A stretch of DNA of 64,000 bases, taken from NCBI GenBank assembly GCA_035308165.1, contig DATGHC010000086.1:1-64000 (forward strand), read 5' to 3'. Both the position numbers and the translations under genes were made by a program. This document shows, one piece after another, positions 59,445 to 64,000 of the stretch; the first letter of the stretch is position 1, and each line of letters opens with the position of its first letter. The stretch is from DASTCZ01 sp035308165. GTDB taxonomy: Bacteria; Acidobacteriota; Terriglobia; Acidiferrales; UBA7541. Below the pieces are notes generated by a model that saw only the letters and a list, made by a program, of their open reading frames with translations, was not told the origin of the DNA and did not search any database.

Positions 59445-62150
59445 ATGCCTTCACACAACTCAATCTGGTCCCCAATTGCACAATGGGTTCGCGCTCTGCT
59501 CCGTCGCGGAAAAGTGGAAAGCGAGCTGGACGCAGAGTTGCGCTATGACCTGGAGCGGCGCGTCGAAGCGAAAATTCATGCGGGCATGAGCCTGGAAAAT
59601 GCACGCCGGGCAGCGTTAAGCGAATTCGGACCGGTCGACCTCGCCAAGGAAGAATGTCGCGACGCCCGCGGCACGCAACTCCTCGAGCAGCTCTGGCAGG
59701 ACATTCGATTTGGCTTGCGCCTCTTGCGCAAGAGTCCCGGCTTCACCGCCGTCGCCGTCCTCACTCTCGCCCTGGGTATCAGCGCGTCCACGGTGGTTTT
59801 CAGCGTTATCTATAATGGGATGCTTCGCCCATTTCCCTACAAGGACGCAACCCGGCTAACGACTTTCAGTATTCAGGATCTGCGTAATACACACGTTTCA
59901 GAAAACGGCCCAGACTCTCGTGGCGCTCTCACGTCAGATCAGCTGATCGCTTTTCAAGAACAAAGTAATTCCTTGGAAGATATCGTCGGATTCATGAACC
60001 GTGACGTTTTCTGCGAGGATGGCAGAGTCTCGCTACATCTCCAGGCTGCCTACGTGACTTCTAACACGTTTCAATTACTGGGCGTCGATCCCTTTTTGGG
60101 CCGTAGCATTATTCCTGAGGATGCGAACCTTTCGGCGGCCCCAGTTTTTGCGATGAATTATCGTCTGTGGGAAAGACATTTCAATTCAGATCCAACTATT
60201 GTAGGAACTTCCTTCGTGATAGACGGCGTGTCCAGGACGCTGGTCGCCGTAATGCCACCCAGATTCCAAATCGATAGCGACGACGTATGGATTCCGTCAA
60301 ATCCTACCCCGGGTGATTCCGGAATAAGTGCGAGTGCCGCTGAGCCTAACCGCGTATGGTGGCCGTTGGGGCGTCTAAGGTCTGCGCTGAGCGCCCGAGC
60401 CGCTTCCATCGATCTGACCATGATTGCCCAACGTCTCGCTAAGACTTCTCCTGGCCGCCTCCCACCTCAATTCGTCACTGTCATCACACGGCCATATGTC
60501 GATGTCGTCGTCGGAGAGTTTAAGGACACGCTGTACGCATTGGCTGGAGCTGTTGCAATGCTCTTACTAATCACCTGTACAAATGTTGCCAATCTCTTGC
60601 TCGCACATGGGACCACTCGGGAAAGGGAGATTGCCATTCGAGCGGCGCTTGGCGCGACTCGTGGACGTCTGGTTCGGCAATTTCTCATCGAAACCTTAAC
60701 GCTAGCTACCGCTGGGGCTCTGCTCGGATGCTTGCTCACCTACTGGGGCCTGAAGGGAATACTGACTGTGCTTCCCGACGGAACACTTCCGATGGAAGCC
60801 GTCATTGCGCTGAATCCCTCTGCGCTGCTTTTTTCTCTGGGCGTGACCATTTTCACCACGCTACTGTGTGGGTTAGTCCTGGCAATGCATGGCGTGCGCG
60901 GCGAGTTAAATCCGCGCCTGGTAGGCACTGGCAGCGGCGCGAGCAAAGCAAGTAGAGGTCGAAAGTTTCGCGTCGGTCTTGTCATTGCGGAAATTGCCCT
61001 TTCAACCACTCTTCTGGCTGCCGCAGGACTGATGATGCGGACCCTATTTGCGCTGACGCGTATTGATCTCGGCTTCAGCCCATCAAATATTCTCGTTACT
61101 GAAATGTCGTTCCCCAAGGGGGCATTCTCTACGCCAGAGGGAAAAAGAGTTTTCTTGCGACGCATACTCCAGCGGATCGGAGCATCCCCTGGCGTCATCG
61201 CTTCCGCAACTTCCTTGTCGCTTCCTCCTTACGGAGGGCCTGGGAGCGACTTGGAGATTCCAGGTCGGCCAGATGCCGTTCGCTCAAGAGCAGGGATGGA
61301 TTTATGCAGCGAAGGCTTCTTTCAAACCTTGGGAATGCATTTGCTCAGCGGCAGGTTATTCCGAGAGGCTGATATGGCGCCTTCAGCGCAGCGAGTAGTA
61401 GTGGTCGATGAGGTTCTTGCCAAACGTTTTTTTACGCAGAGCGATCCGGTGGGCAGCAAGGTTAGATTCAATGTGCTCGACCTAATCCCCGACGCGCCAC
61501 ACGCCACCTACTTTGAGATAATCGGCGTTGTTAGCAGCATCAAAAACTACGGATTGCGGAACCCCGCCATTCCGCAAGCCTACCTTCCTTACACGACCTT
61601 TGGCGCTCCTGGCGGCAATATTCTTGTGCGGTGCGCAGGAAACCCGCTTTCAGTGGCAAAAGAAGTGCATGACGCCGTCGAATCAGTGGACCGCGACGTG
61701 TCGCTAACGGAAACGAGCTCTCTCGGAACATATCTCCAAAGATTTTCCTACGCGTCGCCAGAATTTCGCCTCATCAGTTTCGGCTCATTCGCCGGAATTG
61801 GCCTTCTGCTCGTGAACGCCGGAATCTTTGGGGTGATGGCCTTCACTGTTTCGACGCAGACCCACGAAATCGGTATCCGCATGGCACTCGGCGCACAGCG
61901 AGACACCATTCTAAGAATGATTCTCGCGACGGGCTTTCGGTTGATAGCGGTAGGTATTCTCATGGGTCTTTTGGCGAGCTACGGACTCACACGATTCCTT
62001 TCCAGACAAGTTTGGGGCGTCACTACTACCGACCACGGGACATTCGCTACCGTAGCGATTCTTGCCGCGCTCACTGGTTTGGCAGCCTGCTGGATCCCCG
62101 CCCGCCGCGCCACCCGCGTCGACCCCATGACCGCCCTCCGCCACGAATAG
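59445..62150 (+). CDS. ADOP-family ABC transporter permease 4
   Basis: 901 aa, 33 bases after permease 3. ADOP plan: VESELDAELRYDLERRVEAK, FGLRLLRKSPGFTAVAV, first loop starting ISASTVVFSVIYNGMLRPFP, FtsX block ITCTNVANLLLAHGTTRERE and second repeat FAGIGLLLVNAGIFGVMAFT. End: CWIPARRATRVDPMTALRHE. It has lower GC in the first periplasmic loop (about 59850-60350) than its sisters, suggesting that the ligand-facing domain has a different history. It is the last gene of the run. Confidence 0.92.
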   Translation: MPSHNSIWSPIAQWVRALLRRGKVESELDAELRYDLERRVEAKIHAGMSLENARRAALSEFGPVDLAKEECRDARGTQLLEQLWQDIRFGLRLLRKSPGFTAVAVLTLALGISASTVVFSVIYNGMLRPFPYKDATRLTTFSIQDLRNTHVSENGPDSRGALTSDQLIAFQEQSNSLEDIVGFMNRDVFCEDGRVSLHLQAAYVTSNTFQLLGVDPFLGRSIIPEDANLSAAPVFAMNYRLWERHFNSDPTIVGTSFVIDGVSRTLVAVMPPRFQIDSDDVWIPSNPTPGDSGISASAAEPNRVWWPLGRLRSALSARAASIDLTMIAQRLAKTSPGRLPPQFVTVITRPYVDVVVGEFKDTLYALAGAVAMLLLITCTNVANLLLAHGTTREREIAIRAALGATRGRLVRQFLIETLTLATAGALLGCLLTYWGLKGILTVLPDGTLPMEAVIALNPSALLFSLGVTIFTTLLCGLVLAMHGVRGELNPRLVGTGSGASKASRGRKFRVGLVIAEIALSTTLLAAAGLMMRTLFALTRIDLGFSPSNILVTEMSFPKGAFSTPEGKRVFLRRILQRIGASPGVIASATSLSLPPYGGPGSDLEIPGRPDAVRSRAGMDLCSEGFFQTLGMHLLSGRLFREADMAPSAQRVVVVDEVLAKRFFTQSDPVGSKVRFNVLDLIPDAPHATYFEIIGVVSSIKNYGLRNPAIPQAYLPYTTFGAPGGNILVRCAGNPLSVAKEVHDAVESVDRDVSLTETSSLGTYLQRFSYASPEFRLISFGSFAGIGLLLVNAGIFGVMAFTVSTQTHEIGIRMALGAQRDTILRMILATGFRLIAVGILMGLLASYGLTRFLSRQVWGVTTTDHGTFATVAILAALTGLAACWIPARRATRVDPMTALRHE

Positions 62151-62231
62151 CGTCTCCATCCGTAAATTTCGCTTTGAACGTTGTGCGCCTCGCCCTGGGG
62201 TTGTATATTCGGGCTTCCTCGGAGGCGAGCG

Positions 62232-64000
62232 ATGACCAGTATTTCCCGATTCACGCGTTTCAGTCTGCTGACCGGAGCCGCAATTTTGGCGGCGTCAATT
62301 TTTGGCGGCCCGGCGCCCGCTCAGCAATATCCCCCCTCTATGTTCCAGGAAATGCGCTGGCGCAACGTCGGCCCATTCCGCGGCGGACGCACGCGCGCAC
62401 TCGCAGGCGTGCCCAGCCAGCCGAATGTTTTCTACATTGGAGGCGTGGATAGCGGTGTCTGGAAATCCGACGACTTCGGCGAGACCTGGGAGCCGATCTT
62501 CGACGGACAGCCGACCGGTTCCATCGGCGCCATCGCCGTTTCGCTTTCCGATCCCAACATTATCTACGTTGGCTGCGGAGAGGGACTGCCGCGCCCTGAT
62601 TTAAGCATCGGCGACGGAATGTACAAGTCCACCGACGGCGGCAAAACTTGGACGCATCTCGGCCTCCGCGACGCGGAACAAATTCCGGCGCTCGCCATTG
62701 ATCCAAAGGATCCGAACAAGGTGTTTGCTGCGGTCCTCGGCCATCCGTTTGGTCCCAACCCTGAGCGCGGAATTTATCGCTCCACGGACGGCGGCACCAA
62801 CTGGCAGAAAGTTCTCGGCAAGGACGATAACACCGGCGGCTCCGACGTGGAGATTGATCCCACCAATCCTCAGGTGGTTTACGCCGGGCTCTGGGCCACG
62901 CGACAAGGCCCGTGGGAAGATGGAAATACCTACAACGCTCCGGGTGGGCTCTTCAAATCCACGGACGGCGGCAACACCTGGAAACAATTGACCAATGGCT
63001 TGCCTGATCCCGTTCAACAGGTTGACGTCACCATTTCGCCCAGCAATCCCAATCGTCTTTTCGCCACCGTGGCTGCGTACAAAGGCGGCGTCACCATCAT
63101 GCGCTCCGATGACGCCGGAGAAACTTGGACGCGTGCAACCACCGACACTCGCCCTGCGGGACGGATCGGCGGCGGAGATCTCCCCGTTCCGCGAGTGGAT
63201 CCCAAAGATCCGGACGTCCTCTACGTCACCAGCACAGTTACCTGGCGCACCATGGATGCGGGTAAGACCTGGACGGGGATTCGCGGAGCGCCCGGCGGCG
63301 ACGACTACCAAAATATTTGGATCAACCCGAATATTCCGAACATCATTTTGCTGGTCTGTGATCAGGGCGCGCTGGTGAGCAGCAACCGCGGCCGCACCTG
63401 GAGTTCGTGGTACAACCAGTCCACGGCGCAGGTTTATCATGTGGTTGCCGATAACGGATTCCCTTACCGCGTCTGCGGTGGGCAGCAGGATAGCGGCTCG
63501 CTGTGCATTTCCAGCCGCGGCAACGATGGCGAAATCACATTCCGCGATTGGCATCCCGTGGGCACCATCGAGTATGGCTATTCCGTCCCCGATCCCCTGA
63601 ATCCAAATATAATTTATGGTTCGGGGCGTACCGATGTCACTCGATACGACTGGATCACCGGTCAAGTCCAGAAAATTACCCCCATTATTTCGCAAGGAAC
63701 AAAGTATCGCGCCGAGCGCACCCAGCCGCTGATTTTTTCGCCGGTGGATAAGCACACCCTCTACTACGCCGCGAACACTCTTTTCAAGACCACCGATGGC
63801 GGGCATTCCTGGCAGGAAATCAGCGGAGACTTGACCCGCGAAAAACCCGGCCTTCCGGCGAGCGTGGGCGATATGGCCAAAGACACGCCGGGCGCCGATA
63901 CTCACCGTGGTGCGATTTATTCCATCGCACCGTCATTCCACGACCTCAACACCATCTGGGTGGGCACGGACGATGGGAATATCCAGATCACCCGCGACGG
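62232..64000 (+). CDS. Exported Asp-box / VPS10-like protein (3' end beyond window)
   Basis: Open to the end of the window, about 589 codons without a stop. ATG at 62232 follows GGAGG by seven bases and starts a signal peptide (FSLLTGAAILAASIFGGPAPAQQ). Repeated Asp boxes (SDDFGETWE, STDGGKTWT, STDGGTNWQ, STDGGNTWK, SDDAGETWT, TTDGGHSWQ) and FRGGRTRALAGVPSQP place it among large acidobacterial VPS10/sortilin-like or BNR exported proteins, which usually reach about 1000 aa. It may bind or process polymers outside the cell. It begins 81 bases after ADOP 4. The C-terminal domain cannot be judged. Confidence 0.88.
   Translation, partial: MTSISRFTRFSLLTGAAILAASIFGGPAPAQQYPPSMFQEMRWRNVGPFRGGRTRALAGVPSQPNVFYIGGVDSGVWKSDDFGETWEPIFDGQPTGSIGAIAVSLSDPNIIYVGCGEGLPRPDLSIGDGMYKSTDGGKTWTHLGLRDAEQIPALAIDPKDPNKVFAAVLGHPFGPNPERGIYRSTDGGTNWQKVLGKDDNTGGSDVEIDPTNPQVVYAGLWATRQGPWEDGNTYNAPGGLFKSTDGGNTWKQLTNGLPDPVQQVDVTISPSNPNRLFATVAAYKGGVTIMRSDDAGETWTRATTDTRPAGRIGGGDLPVPRVDPKDPDVLYVTSTVTWRTMDAGKTWTGIRGAPGGDDYQNIWINPNIPNIILLVCDQGALVSSNRGRTWSSWYNQSTAQVYHVVADNGFPYRVCGGQQDSGSLCISSRGNDGEITFRDWHPVGTIEYGYSVPDPLNPNIIYGSGRTDVTRYDWITGQVQKITPIISQGTKYRAERTQPLIFSPVDKHTLYYAANTLFKTTDGGHSWQEISGDLTREKPGLPASVGDMAKDTPGADTHRGAIYSIAPSFHDLNTIWVGTDDGNIQITRD

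Noticed and set aside
62601..63905. 434-codon minus-strand frame opposite the final Asp-box gene
   Set aside because: The plus frame carries a signal peptide and repeated Asp boxes; the minus translation has no recognisable features.
1..64000. CRISPR array, prophage structural genes, transposase, integrase
   Set aside because: Looked for regular short repeats and hallmark proteins; none seen.

Overview
The window reads as chromosomal DNA of an Acidobacteriota bacterium. The signs are four tandem ADOP-type permeases behind a PadR regulator, a very large TonB-type receptor with an N-terminal carboxypeptidase-regulatory-like domain, a TIGR03436-type VWA protein, and a BlaI/BlaR1-like pair whose sensor ends in a TIGR03435 domain. 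All of these are families enriched in that phylum. I see no replication origin, rRNA, CRISPR array or intact transposase. All identifications come from reading motifs by eye; no search was run.

Layout. (1) 0-6.6 kb: a hypothetical membrane protein, then a compact metal-efflux operon (RND adaptor, HME-type RND pump, KDPG aldolase, RcnR-like metal sensor) with a CsoR/RcnR-type operator candidate in front of it. (2) 6.7-13.9 kb: a tRNA-3'-end-like fragment, a DksA/TraR zinc finger, an XRE regulator, the TonB-type receptor and a ClC chloride/proton exchanger. (3) 14-26.9 kb: an accessory region with long intergenic stretches and more AT-rich genes. It holds an unknown helical protein next to an RNase H-like protein, a start-less reading frame, the VWA protein, the BlaI/M56-TIGR03435 pair, a CxxH-type unknown protein plus an Abi_C-type abortive infection protein between two copies of a hairpin repeat, and an XRE-ImmA/IrrE plus DUF4411 toxin-antitoxin-like pair. 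It ends in a decayed tandem array abutting an intact tRNA-Ser(GCT). (4) 27-33.4 kb: three exported or membrane hypotheticals and a Tat-exported molybdenum hydroxylase operon (Fe-S, Mo and FAD subunits plus a small Cys-rich protein). (5) 33.7-50.8 kb: housekeeping and exported genes: DUF4139 protein, methyltransferase, RidA, cystathionine beta-synthase, homocysteine methyltransferase/MTHFR fusion, B12-type radical SAM protein, acetyltransferase, S9 peptidase, PHP phosphatase, Asp-box protein, CPBP protease and two half-size TSUP proteins. (6) 50.9-64 kb: PadR plus four ADOP permeases and a truncated Asp-box/VPS10-like protein running off the end.

How the genes work together. The pump operon looks metal-inducible and self-regulated. 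The CBS and MetH-N/MTHFR genes sit at the homocysteine branch point (transsulfuration against remethylation). The accessory region looks like a tRNA-Ser-linked defence/stress island. The most speculative and interesting parts are the hairpin-flanked CxxH/Abi_C cassette and the helical-protein/RNase H pair.
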